A stretch of DNA of 64,000 nt from Poecilobothrus nobilitatus. Its lineage: Eukaryota; Arthropoda; Insecta; Diptera; Dolichopodidae. Where the stretch lies: NCBI GenBank assembly GCA_947095535.1, contig OX352774.1, forward strand, positions 75,826,416 to 75,890,415, given 5' to 3'. The notes beneath the pieces were generated by a model. The model had not been told where the DNA came from, made no database searches, and worked only from the letters and a program-made list of their open reading frames with translations. Both the position numbers and the translations under genes were made by a program. Positions 25,141-36,000 of this stretch are shown here, one piece after another (position 1 is the stretch's first letter; each line of letters opens with the position of its first letter).

Positions 25141-26034
25141 TGGATAAGAAAGAAAAGGGACGCTATTCAAGCAGCTGCCAAAAGACTTATGGTTTTTTAA
25201 TTTAATTCGAATTATTCAGGACGTGTAGGATATTAATAAGTCGGTTGCATAGACTTCCTGTTACATTTACTTGTTTTTACATTTATATTGAAAAATATGT
25301 CATTTTGATATTTAAAAAATCAATAATATCGTAAAAATGAAATATTTTTAAATACGTTTAGACAGAATTTATGAAAATAACTTTTTCATGTTTTTTTTTT
25401 TGACAATCAATCAATACAATATTTTTTTTACACACCTTACATATAAAATCCTCAGATATGGAAATCAACGACAAAGACGCATTTTATAAAAATAATGCAA
25501 TTTTTCACAAAAGTGTCCGCAAATACAAATATTAATTAATACATTTACATATGTATGTATGTTTATTATAAAAAGGATACACGCATTACAAAATGAAATA
25601 AATTAAATGCAATGGAAGTTTTTTGTAAAAAATTTTATTTTTAAGTTGGTATTAAATTGAAATAAGAGTCCTTGATTTGAATTATGGGGAAAAATTACAA
25701 TATTAAATTTTTATATGATTGATCTTATTTTGTTTTTGTTAATTAAAGAATTAATCGAATAAGTCACATTAAAAACGTAACTTCCCAATTTTGCAATATT
25801 TCTTTTCTTAAAAAATATATACACATGTATACATATGTATGTATGTATGTATGCATTTTAAGATTAATATTTTTTATGGAAAAAAATAACTAAAATTAAT
25901 TAAAATCTAAATAAAAATATAAAAATTTAACATTCCTAAGATGTGACGTGTAAGCCATTCCTTTTGATATAAAAAAAATAGAATTGTAGTTTGTTAAGTG
26001 CCAACCTTATAGAGATTTTTTATAAAACAACATC

Positions 26035-26112
26035 TGACTCATGGCGCAGTGGTTAGGTCGCCAACCTTTCAATCGAAAGGGTCTTGGGTTCAAACCACGG
26101 TCGCAGGTCATA
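26035..26112 (+). mobile_element. tRNA-headed SINE, family B (good copy)
   Basis: The head ATGGCGCAGTGGTTAGGTCG fits the Pol III box A consensus and GGGTTCAAACC fits box B, with CCTTTCAATCGAAAGG between them. The same core is seen at 825-895. The acceptor stem is not complementary, so it is not a working tRNA gene. It is followed by TCATATAAATAAA and the AAT-rich microsatellite. Confidence 0.7.
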
Positions 26113-26140
26113 TAAATAAAAAATATGTCATATAAATAAA

Positions 26141-26255
26141 TAATAATAGTAAAAATAATAATAATAATGGTAATAGTAACAATAATAGTAGTAATAATAA
26201 TAATAATAGTGATAATAATAATAACAATAATAACAATAATAATAGTAATAATAAT
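26141..26255 (+). repeat. AAT/AAC-type trinucleotide microsatellite
   Basis: An impure run of AAT, AAC and AGT triplets follows the SINE head directly. It may be the expanded 3' tail of that SINE, since microsatellites often grow from SINE tails. Confidence 0.85.
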
Positions 26256-26470
26256 AGCTGCTACAGTAGAGCTATCTTTGGTTACATCATGCAGTAAGGT
26301 GTTATATACTACTGCACGCTATAATCTACTGATGGCCTGACTCTGTATAATAATATTAATAACAATACTAATACCAATAATAATAGCTGCTACAGTGACT
26401 TCAATAATTACCTCATGCAGAAAGGTGTTATATACTATTGCATGTTGTAACTGTTGTAACGGCTATAGTC
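26256..26470. repeat. Tandem duplication, 129-bp period
   Basis: AGCTGCTACAGT starts units at 26256 and 26385. Both continue with ATGCAG(T/A)AAGGTGTTATA and TACTA(C/T)TGCA. The second unit is partial. It sits between the AAT microsatellite and retroelement-like sequence and could be SINE body sequence duplicated together with its AAT tail. Confidence 0.7.
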
Positions 26471-26499
26471 ATTGTTAACAAAATAACAGTAATAATAGG

Positions 26500-26731
26500 C
26501 GGATTCATTGTTTCCTTACAGTTCCACTCCCAATTCAATGTTTCCGTATCTATTTCCTATCCTTTCCTATCTCTACTCCCTAGCTAATATACTGCGTTCG
26601 CATCTAAGGGCTTCATCCGATTATATTGGCTAAAGGGAGAGGTGGGTTTAGTCAGTAAGAATCTGACACTACCAAGCGGAAATTCTTGGTGTCTTTGGAC
26701 GATAATATACCTCCCTTAGAAAAAAAAAAAG
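26500..26731 (+). mobile_element. Probable retroelement 3' end with poly-A
   Basis: A relatively GC-rich stretch contains GGTGGGTTTAGTCAGTAAGA, then ACCAAGCGGAAATTCTTGG (a hairpin), CCTCCCTTAG and a 10-12 base A run at 26720-26731. The layout of hairpin then A-tail suits the 3' end of a LINE or a SINE that borrows a LINE tail. No coding sequence belongs to it. The family is inferred only. Confidence 0.35.
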
Positions 26732-26759
26732 CAATTTATTTACTAAATTAAAGATGAAT

Positions 26760-27330
26760 TTGTCATTTTGAAGTCCTACATATATAGAAATATAATGCTG
26801 TCTTCTTTACTCGCAAGCGTAAAAACTGTTATGTCCCCCAGAATAGTTTAATTATGAACCAGCAATGTATTTCTTGAGCTGTTACTGTCAAATACTTTGG
26901 TATACATCTGGATAAAAAACTAACATTCCAACTTCACATTAGTAAAATCGTCAATAAAATTAATTAAATTATCCAAATACTTTACCCGCTTATCAATCGC
27001 AGATCTATGTTATCCACATATAACAAGATAGTTATTCTAAAATGCATCTTTATTCCAATAATGACATACGGCGCACCGGTATGGGGACATTGTGCAAATT
27101 TCCACATAAATAAACTTCAAATCTCACAAAACAAACTATACTAAAATTAATGTATAATCTGGTATAATTTACGTTTTTATTTCTCAACCAAAAAACTACA
27201 CGACAAAGCTGGTATGCAATTCATTGGCGAGAAAATTAATAATATAATAGAAAAATTTTCTGATCAATTATGCTACTCAGACAATGTAGGAATCTCCACA
27301 ATAATTTAACAGCTAACTCTCGCAATATAA
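26760..27330 (+). pseudogene. Jockey-like LINE reverse transcriptase, C-terminal remnant
   Basis: Translated across frameshifts, the segment shows the thumb and C-terminal part of a Jockey-clade reverse transcriptase: TRKRKNCYVPQ, then VKYFGIHLDKKLTFQLHI, KIVNKIN, LYPLINRRSML, and IPIMTYGAPVWGHCANFHI. A shifted frame then gives KLHDKAGMQFIGEKINNI. These follow family order (YLGxxLDxxLTW...; PxxTYGxPVWG). Stop codons (after CIS, after NKIN) and frame changes show it is dead. The catalytic palm and the endonuclease are missing, so the copy is 5'-truncated, as is usual for LINEs. The 3' part runs out near 27330 with no clear poly-A. Confidence 0.85.
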
Positions 27331-27810
27331 CACTAAAAATAATTCTCGTTATTGTAAATACTATAAAACTAAATCAAATTACCAAAATAAAAAATAAACA
27401 AAAGTATGCTAATTATATACATACTAGTATTCGCCCGCCCCTCGAAATTCGAGGTGTTTTAATTAGCAATTACAATACAATATATACAGTATAGTTTCTT
27501 TATGATTTTATTTAAAATGTAAAAATACAATTTTCAATAATTAAAGCCTTTATGAATTTAAAATTTCTTTGTAAATGATATTTTTTGTAAAAACACGATT
27601 ATTATTATCTTTTAGAAGTTGCCCTTGATTTATTGAGTATTGAAAACTCAATATATACCTATTATATATGTATATATTATAAGAAGCCTAAGATGGTAAA
27701 TCATTGAGTAAAAGGGTTTTAAATATCTATTAATACGGATTAAATATTATGATGATATTATGATATGTAAGAATTTATTTCGTTTAAAATATAAAAAAAA
27801 AAACAGAACT

Positions 27811-27883
27811 GAATCGAACTTGCAAAATCAAAAAGCAACTATTAATAACCCTACACTCTACCACTGTACTAAACACCAAACTC
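27811..27883 (-). mobile_element. tRNA-like SINE head, family C (decayed)
   Basis: On the - strand, a box-A-like TAGTACAGTGGTAGAGTG and box-B-like AAGTTCGATTC are spaced as in tRNA. It corresponds to 28316-28387 in the next tandem unit. The anticodon arm is lost in this copy. Confidence 0.5.
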
Positions 27884-28315
27884 AATTTTCAATCTTTATA
27901 TTCAGTTATATTGTGAAATTCCTACTCCTACCATACAACCAATATTTTAAAATTTTTAATCGAAAAGAAAAATAAAACAAAAATTTAACGGAATCAAAGA
28001 CCGTCTTTTTTAAAAATGTTTAATATAGGTATAGATTATACATATTTTATGATACATATGTATATACTTTACATGGGTTTTTTATAAAAATGGAAAATTA
28101 TTAATGAAAATTAGAAAATTTTGGAAAAATATTAATTTTGTAAGATGGCTATACTGAATATTTATCATTTAAAAAGAAAAAAATGAAAGTTGGTTGGTAA
28201 ATCATTGAGTAAAATGGTTTTAAATGTCTATCATTTACAGATTAAATATTATGATATGTAAGAATTTATTTCATATAAAATATTAGAAATAATAAAAAAA
28301 AAAAAAAATAGAATA

Positions 28316-28387
28316 GAATCGAACTTGTGAACTAAACGCTTCTCAAGTTTAAGAAGCGGCCACTCTACCACTGCACCAAACTCCCCA
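28316..28387 (-). mobile_element. tRNA-like SINE head, family C (better copy)
   Basis: On the - strand it reads TTTGGTGCAGTGGTAGAGTG (box A), a perfect anticodon-type stem GCTTCT / AGAAGC, and AAGTTCGATTC (box B). The loop size is wrong for a normal tRNA and no 3' acceptor half is present, so it is a tRNA-derived repeat. It is embedded in the 536-bp tandem unit, so SINE sequence has been multiplied by tandem duplication. Confidence 0.6.
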
Positions 28388-28799
28388 CTGAAGTTTTGAC
28401 GTTTATATTCAATTTTATTGTGAAATTTCTATTTCCCACCATGCAAAATATATTTTAAAATTTTTTTTATGTTTTTAGAAAAAAAACAAAAAGCAAAAAC
28501 AACAAAACAAAATTTAAAATTCAACGGAATAAAAGAGCGTCGTTTTTGAATATGTATATTATAGGTATAGATTATACATATTATATGATACATATGTATA
28601 TACTTTACATGGGTTTTTTATAAAAATGGAAAATTATTAATGAAAATTAGAAAATTTTGGAAAAATATTAATTTTGTAAGATGGCTATACTGAATATTTA
28701 TCATTTAAAAAGAAAAAAATGAAAGTTGGTTGGTAAATCATTGAGTAAAATGGTTTTAAATGTCTGTCATTTACAGATTAAATATTATGATATATATAA

Positions 28800-29288
28800 A
28801 AAAAAATTAAAAGTAAATAAATACTAAAATATTTTCATTAAAACTGAATAAAATTGTAAAATTCCAAAACGTTGATAGAACTAAGTTATAACTTTCATAT
28901 CGAATTAAATTAGACTAAGTAATATAATTAAATAGTTTTAAGTTTAATTAATAAAAACAATTTTCAGATAAGGTTTTTCTTTCGTCTCCGTTTTCCTTGA
29001 AATTATTAAATAAATAAATATAATATATTATGTAAAAATGTAAATAACTCAGTTGAAAAGACTGTAATAAAAATGTCTAAACTCTGAATAATTTAAGTAT
29101 TAATGTATAAATATGAATGATATTTGGAAGAATAAAATAAATAAAAAATAAATTTTACTAAATTTAATTTTTCATATTACACATACATTCATACATCATT
29201 TTCTTTGATTGTAAAAAACCAGGCAAAAATATTGTATCTTAATCAACATGTTATTTTTTTGATTTTTGATTGATAATAAATAATAAAC
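28800..29288. other. AT-rich non-coding stretch
   Basis: Nothing recognisable beyond A/T-rich simple sequence. Confidence 0.6.
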
Positions 29289-29291
29289 ATT

Positions 29292-29770
29292 AAGGGTATT
29301 CACGAGTTGGTGCAAAAGTGAAAATTTTTTTTGTACCGTAGCACATATTTGGACCAACTCGTGAACAACCCTAGCATGAATTATTATTGAACTGTCAAAT
29401 ATCGTTGATGTGCTTGTTTTGTTTACATAAAAATTTAATATGCTTACCAAAAATTACAGATATTTGTATATCTTCATATGCTTCACTTAATAAATAATCA
29501 GAAATAATTTTTTTTCCACTTTTTTTAGGCATTTTTTAAATTTTTATCTAATATAGCGCTTACAAAAAATATATAAACAAACTTTGCAATGGTCTTGCAC
29601 AAATATGCAATAGGGTTTAGGTCTTGCATAGTCTTGCAAAATTTTGCACTTTTTTATACATGAAAACAACAACAAATTGTGCACTTTAACTGTCAAAAAA
29701 TTGAAATATGCTACGGTGCAAAATTTTGCACTTGTGCAAGACCACTTTGCACCAACTCGTGAATACCCTT
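29292..29770. mobile_element. TIR element, 479 bp, with an internal extra end
   Basis: The left terminus AAGGGTATTCACGAGTTGGT is an inverted match of the right terminus ACCAACTCGTGAATACCCTT; pairing continues into TGCAAA. ATT borders both ends (29289-29291 and 29771-29773), compatible with a 3-bp duplication as in PIF/Harbinger-like or CACTA elements. A third, inverted copy of the terminus (GGACCAACTCGTGAACAACC) lies at about 29352-29372, making a mini fold-back of 81 bp at the left end. GGTCTTGCA and TTTTGCACTT words repeat through the right half. It encodes no protein. Confidence 0.8.
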
Positions 29771-29773
29771 ATT

Positions 29774-30239
29774 ATATTAATGATATCTCGATCATTCATT
29801 AAAGCGATGAGAATATATTTTTCATACAGAAAATCACATATCGTTGATGTTCACTTTCTTTTTTAATTTTTTTTAAAACTTTATTTTGTTGTTTACAATT
29901 TATTTTGAATTTCGTCTTAAGATTCAATTTATCTCGCCTCGTGAACTCTTACTATATTTCATTTATTTTTATTTTTTTTTATTTTTTATATTTTTTAAAA
30001 TTCTTTATTTTAATTGTATTTGTTTCCATTGTTTTTCTCTTTAAAAAGGTATATGCCGTAAATTTACATGTTTATGAACATATGTAATCTGCACACTGCC
30101 GTATGAGAATCTAATCCATCAAAACTATATAAGTAATAAAGCTTCCACATAGTAGTTAAAATAAAAGTTATAATAGGCATGTCACCAAGAATTGCCGGGA
30201 AGAGAAGCAATTTGGCTTACCCTTCCGTTCCATCTTCTA
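29774..30239. other. AT-rich non-coding stretch
   Basis: Mostly T-rich sequence. The frame at 29905-30087 is hydrophobic low complexity with no family resemblance. Confidence 0.55.
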
Positions 30240-30535
30240 CGAAAACATGAGAGGTCTTCGAACAAAAATCTACTCTGCACTTTTAAAGTCACAGATTTTT
30301 CCTCACGGCATTACAGCTTGGTCACAAACAGGTCGAAACTCTAATTTCAGTAGGGTAGAAGCTATTATTAAAAAATTTTTAAACTATATGGTAGTGATAA
30401 AAGTACTTTCTCCTCTCTTAGCTTGGAGATATAATTGATGTGTTATCTTGTGCCATCTTGTGATCTATTCAAAGGTATTCAAATCTCCTTTTGTCACTAA
30501 AAGCAAATTTCATTCTCCTTGTTTACATACATACA
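30240..30535 (+). pseudogene. LINE ORF2 remnant: endonuclease start joined to a C-terminal tail
   Basis: The frame opens with FYENMRGLRTKIYSALLKS, which matches the N-terminus of LINE apurinic endonucleases (NVRGLRTK type). Some 30 residues later it reads FSRVEAIIKKFLNYM, resembling the end of a LINE reverse transcriptase (RVQKKFLRFL). A shifted frame then gives SPFVTKSKFHSPCLHT, like the SPxLLSKINFHVP tail. So the start and end of the protein appear fused, with the nuclease body and whole RT missing. This is either internal deletion or template switching during insertion. The endonuclease match is good; the tail match is weaker. Confidence 0.5.
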
Positions 30536-31689
30536 TACATACATAATATGTAGTAATTGAAATAAAGATTAAATATTTTGATAAGCTGGTAGTCAGTTAT
30601 TAACAATATCTTTTGCAAACTGGCTACCTTTGATATAGTTTTTATTATAAAGCTTTTAAAGATTTACAGCTAAACAAATAAATAATTTGTGAGATTCCTT
30701 TATTGATCAAATCATTAAAAGAGTTGATCGTACTTGTGATTTGTTTCTGATTCTCGATAATAGGCTGAATTTTAAGAATTATCACAATTGTTACTATAAA
30801 ACTATAAACCTAGTAATTATTTATATAAAATCCATAAGATAATATTTTTCTACGGTAAGATGAAATTTATATAATTCGAAACTTCTTACATCCATCTCAA
30901 AGAATTAATCTATCATTTAATTCAGAAAAAACAACTGGCGACATATTTTCGCCTTATTCTAAATAGACCGACGTAAGCGTAAAAAACTCTTGACTATAGT
31001 TTATATATAAAAAACTAATTTTTAAATTCTACAAAATTCTTAAGTTGTTTATCTGGTTTTTCATTTGATTAAATTGTCGAAAATTTTTAGTTGCAATATA
31101 ATTTTAAGATGGTATACGAATTACTCAAATCGTTCATTATTTACTCTCTGGTATTTAGTTAACACTATGACAGTTAAAATTCGTTTCGAAATGCCGGAAG
31201 CCGGAGTAGAGTAAAATAAACTCTGTGACGTCACAAATATCGTTCCGAAATAACAGAATTGAGTTAAAAGAGTTAACTTTTTCAATCCCACTCGTGCGTG
31301 AGGAGAATTGAAAAGAGTTACAAATGTCAAAGTCATATGTGTCCTTTGCTTTTGTAGTTTTTATTTATTTGTAATAAATAAATGTTACCCATCTAATTTT
31401 GACAGTTTAAATTCTTATTTAATTCTAATCGTTTCAAAATGGCGGATTAAAGTTAACTCAGCATATGAGTATGGTAGTTAATCCCTATAAAAGCATAAAC
31501 TACTAGGACTTTGGAGTAAGAAACGAAACGCACTACAACAAATTTTTACATATGTACATACATAGATATATTAGCATATGTATATTTTTATTCTCTTCAA
31601 TTTTCATCATATGTACCTACTTATTTTTTTTTTTGTAGTATTTTCCTCTGCCACATATGTTAATGTAACAAGAAAATTATCCAAACTTT
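30536..31689. other. Non-coding stretch, partly less AT-rich (31140-31330)
   Basis: No gene is supported. The part at 31140-31330 contains a palindromic TGACGTCA and several GAGTTAA/TTAACT words that may be remains of inverted repeats. Confidence 0.5.
31226..31233. promoter_or_regulatory. Full CRE palindrome TGACGTCA
   Basis: A perfect cAMP-response-element palindrome lies in a locally GC-richer patch. CREB/ATF-family proteins bind this site in animals. No promoter or gene is seen nearby, so its function is uncertain and it could be chance. Confidence 0.3.
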
Positions 31690-31803
31690 ACTTTTCAGGT
31701 GTGGTTCAGGTACGACGTGTGTGGGATACGAACCCACACTCCCTCGGTGTTTTAGAATGTATTTCATACGCTCTTACCCACTAGACTAGGCCACCGAGGC
31801 TAC
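31690..31803 (-). mobile_element. tRNA-headed SINE, family A (reverse orientation, 3'-truncated)
   Basis: Read on the - strand: GCCTCGGTGGCCTAGTCTAG (box A region), GGGTAAGAGCGTATG, then a box B in the stem GTGTGGGTTCGTATCCCACA. It matches the heads at 16594 and 49503. The TCTAG insertion in the D-arm region and a shortened body distinguish this copy. Confidence 0.75.
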
Positions 31804-32711
31804 CATGTACTTATTACTACATACTTAAAAAAATGTTTACAAATGCTTACATGTTATATTACGTATTCATAATTCATATCTACTATACTCTATAAATATT
31901 TAAATGAAAAAGAAAACTGAAATCACTGAAAACTATCAAATTACTGAAAAATGTGTTACATATCACCTGTCAAAACTTCTTTTTGAAAAAAAATATTCTC
32001 TTTATCATTCAAAAATTTAACATGTGTCAGTTAAAAAAGCAAAATAAAGTGACTCTTGTTTATCTACTTTTTTTTTAATTCGTGCTCAATTTTAGTACAA
32101 TTACAAATTTTTTATTCTTTATTTTTGTTTTTTTTTTTTTGTATAATAAAATATCGTGAGTGTTGTTCTGAAAATGTTTTTTTTCATTGAAGTTACATAT
32201 ACATATGTGTGCATATGTGAAGAAAGAACAGCTAATGTATTTTGATGTAAACATTTTTTAAACTTGAGTAATCAAAAGAAAGCTTATAGCAGTATTCAAG
32301 TTTTGTTTATTTTTTTAGCTACATTATGTATAAAAAAAACAAAATTAAAACAAAAAAGTCAGACAGATTATTACGAGTATATTTTTATGAAATTTTGTTT
32401 AATTTTTTAGTACAACTACATTAACGATATTAAGTGTAGGAAGTTGATATGAAATGACATATAGATTGTCACACTGAAAGGCAAAAAAAAAAAAACAAAG
32501 TCAATTAAATTCAATCATATCGATATCAGAAATATTATATGTACCATAAACTACATAAATATCATATATGTATTTATTATACCCGTTGAAATAAAATGTT
32601 AAATGACAGTTTTCAAAAACATCAGTGGAAATTTCAATTTGCAACGATTGCTTCTTAGATTCAAATCTGATCTACCAAGATACCGTCTATCATATACATG
32701 TTTTAAGCTTA

Positions 32712-33080
32712 TCTTTTTTTGTGCGGATAGGTGGGATCTAGCTAAAGACACTATAGAGGAGTAAAACGAGTACGAATACTTCATCAATCTGTGCAACTTT
32801 TATCCACTAAACACCACTTCTTTTTTTTTGACCAAACGATAATTTATATGATATTTAGTACTAATGTACTGCTTGGACAAGTAAATTTAGAGTATTTTTT
32901 CTTTTTTATTGCGAGGGTAGGTTTGAATCATTGACAGACACTATAGAAGAGTGATACAAGCACGAGTCCTATATGAGTTTGTGGAACTTTAATCCAATAA
33001 ACACATCTTGGTTTTTTGGTCAAACAATAGGCTATACGACCTTTAGTACTCATGTACTGGCTGGTAAAGGAAGTTGATTT
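32712..33080. repeat. Tandem duplication, 190-bp period
   Basis: GACACTATAGA(G/A)GAGT recurs at 32747 and 32937. The flanks align (ACTTTNATCCANTAAACAC, CAAACNATA, TTTAGTACTNATGTACTG). The two units are clearly diverged. No protein family was recognised in any frame, so the original function is unknown. Confidence 0.7.
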
Positions 33081-36000
33081 AGGGATTCACCTTGAATCTT
33101 TACACGTTGTAAATGTAATCATCACCAAATTCTAGGGAACAGATGAGATGGGTTTCAACATTCGCGATGTTCGTAACACAAACAAATTTGCATAAGCCAA
33201 ATTATGCCATCTGAAAATTTGAACTACATAGAGGTGGGCAGCAGAAGACCTCCTTATTTCTCTTGGAATGCTTAAAGAGTAGGCATAAAAATTCAATCTC
33301 GTTAGAACAAGAACGCAGTTCTAAAGGTATCTATAAAACAGGGTAAGTGTATTAAAATGTTTGTTTGTAAAATATTTTCTTTTATATTTGATTAATTTGA
33401 ATTCAATAACCAGTGATGACTGATGGGTAACTAAATCAGAAAGCTAGATAAAAAAAAAATTTAATTTTTATTGGAATGTAAAACTAGCCCCCGAAACAGG
33501 TGATCGATACTCTAAACACAGTGCCATAGTGATATTTACAGTTGGATGTAAATATTAGTAAAAAATTGCAATTAATAACAATTTTTATGGGATTAAAGGA
33601 AATTATTTAAAATATTTATAGTTCATTTTTACAAAATATTTGACTTTCCCCTAAAAAACTGTTAGGTACAATTTTGTTTTAAACTGTAATTAAGAAGAAA
33701 TACATTATGTAATTTAAAAAAAAAATGCTATTTTAGCAAAATAAATAAATTAAAAAGAAATCAAAACTTTATTTGAGCATTTCAGTCCACAAGAGTGAAT
33801 GACTTCAAAAGTTATAAATTTTTAATGTGATCCCTTATATGAAATATTAATAAACAAAAAAAATTATTTTATTTTTTTATTACAAGTCACATGAATGAAC
33901 ACACCAAACTTTATTCATACTTAGTATGAAGGCAGATATGCCTAAACAAATACATGTAATTTATATCATTTGGATATACATGCATACATACATATCAGTA
34001 ATTGATTGATTGGGTGTATTCGGTTCGTACAAAAAAAATAATAAAACCTTTAAATTTACTTTAAATATAAATTTTATGTATCTACATACAATATGTTTTA
34101 ACATATGCGAATTGAATTTTATAAAGCTAAAATTTACAATTTTGGTTAGGTTACATGTTTTCATAGAGTAGCTGGAGCTGTAACCCTAAGTTTTCATTTA
34201 ATTCATGTATGTTAACTCTTGTAATATCCCATTTCATTTATTATTTAAGTAACATCAGGTAATATGGTAATATTATAGAACATATAACACATAGAGAAGT
34301 TGACCGCCATATAAATTTCAGCATCCAAATTTTTCATAGGTTGTACCTGTTGAGACTTGACAGGACGAACCAAAATAAACATTTTTTACTACGTGTTTTA
34401 TTTTTGCAATTTATCAATCAATTTTAGTTGTTTTCATAACCCAACCATAGATACAAGAATTATTATTACAAAAGTATAAAATATGAAAAAATGTGTATAT
34501 TAATATGGATTTAAAGTTAATTTTCATTCTCTCTAAAAAATATACTTTTTCTTTTTAATCAATGAAATATTTTCTAAATATGTATGTAGGTACATAATTC
34601 TTAATGTATTAGTGGTATTAGTGTCGTTTCAATATTTTAAAAATTCAAACGACCAGCTATTTAGTTTAATAGCAAATCGATATTTATTAACAGAAATCAG
34701 AATCAAAGATTATCTATTACAATAAGATGAGCTAGTCTTTTTTTTACACATTAATGCATTTTTCATTAAATATTTTAGTAAAATTTAGTACAGCAAAGAT
34801 TTAGAGTGTAAATTATATGTACGTTTAAAAAATTATTTTAATTATGACCGTTGTAATAAATGTAACAAATCTTATTTTATAAAAAACAATATACATATTA
34901 GAGTCAGATTTCATAATTTAATAAAAAACTTTAATAAAAATTTTAAAGAATTTGATATAAGACATAAAATGTTAAGTGCTCAACATTTGTAAAAAATAAA
35001 ATATAATAATATATTTTAAAATCCTATTTTGATTCCTTATAGTTTTCTTTACAGCCTCAAATTATTTGTTTAAAAATCAAAAAGTAAATCGTTTTTAAAA
35101 TTTTTGATTAAATATTCTAATATAATTAATTAGCATTTTACACTTTCGCCATACTTAGCTGTATAGTGTGATTTCATATGCCAAATCCTTCCATATCAGT
35201 TTTTGTCTTCTTTTAATCTTTTCACATGGTAAATATTATTACTATCTATTTATTTCAATTTTGTTGGCTCAATTTGTTGTATAGATAATCTTTGCTTAAT
35301 AGTTTAAATCTTAATTGAAATTAAAATTTTTCAAAATTTTATAAAAAAAAAATTGTTTTGTTTAAGAGGTGCATATTAGGTTTCAAAAATTGGATATTGT
35401 CTATTTTTATATATTTGTAACTTACACAGCTGAGTAAATTTGTATAAAAAAAAGCACAAAGGTTGAAAGTGCAACATTTATACATTTTAATTACTTGATT
35501 TGTCAATATTGATTACCTACTGCCTTTCCATTGCAATGTTTTGTATGGAGGGAGAACCTCGAAGAAATGATTGCTCTCTATAAAAAATAACCAGATTTAG
35601 CGAATCAAAATCAAAATATGACATTTTACTAGGTTTATTCTTCTTCTCACCTTTTCTCACAAATAAAATAATAATAATTCATTATGAAGTGAGTATTGGT
35701 TAGTGGCCACTACTTGTCCCCTCATAAGTTGGCTACATTATAGATTTTGTTGAGAAGTTTTTTTGATACATTTCCACATTTAAGTGTAGAAAATTTAAAT
35801 ACAAGAACTACTACATACATATTTATGCCATTAGTTTCTGAATACATAAAATATATATGTACTTTTTTGGCACAACGAACATTGTTTTATCATTTTTATA
35901 AAAATATATATTAAAATAAAGTTAAATTAATTTATTGCTTTAGAAGTTCCAATGAAAATTGTAGTTTTAATTTGTATATTTATTGTATATGTATGTATTA

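Larger units (their letters stand above)
27695..28795. repeat. Large tandem repeat, 501/536-bp units (2.1 copies)
   Basis: GGTAAATCATTGAGTAAAA starts units at 27695, 28196 and about 28732, giving periods of 501 and 536 bp. Units 1 and 2 share TATAGGTATAGATTATACAT, ACATGGGTTTTTTATAAAAA and the whole following 170 bp almost unchanged (28018-28260 versus 28555-28790). The 5' parts differ more. Each unit carries a reverse-strand tRNA-like segment (27811-27883 and 28316-28387). High similarity in one half points to recent duplication or gene conversion. Confidence 0.85.

Noticed and set aside
27695..28795. CRISPR-like array
   Set aside because: Two large units of 501 and 536 bp in an insect-like genome; no short regular repeats with spacers anywhere in the window.
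31226..31233. Promoter of a hidden gene at the CRE palindrome
   Set aside because: No transcription unit or conserved frame nearby; an 8-bp palindrome alone is weak evidence. Kept only as a low-confidence site.
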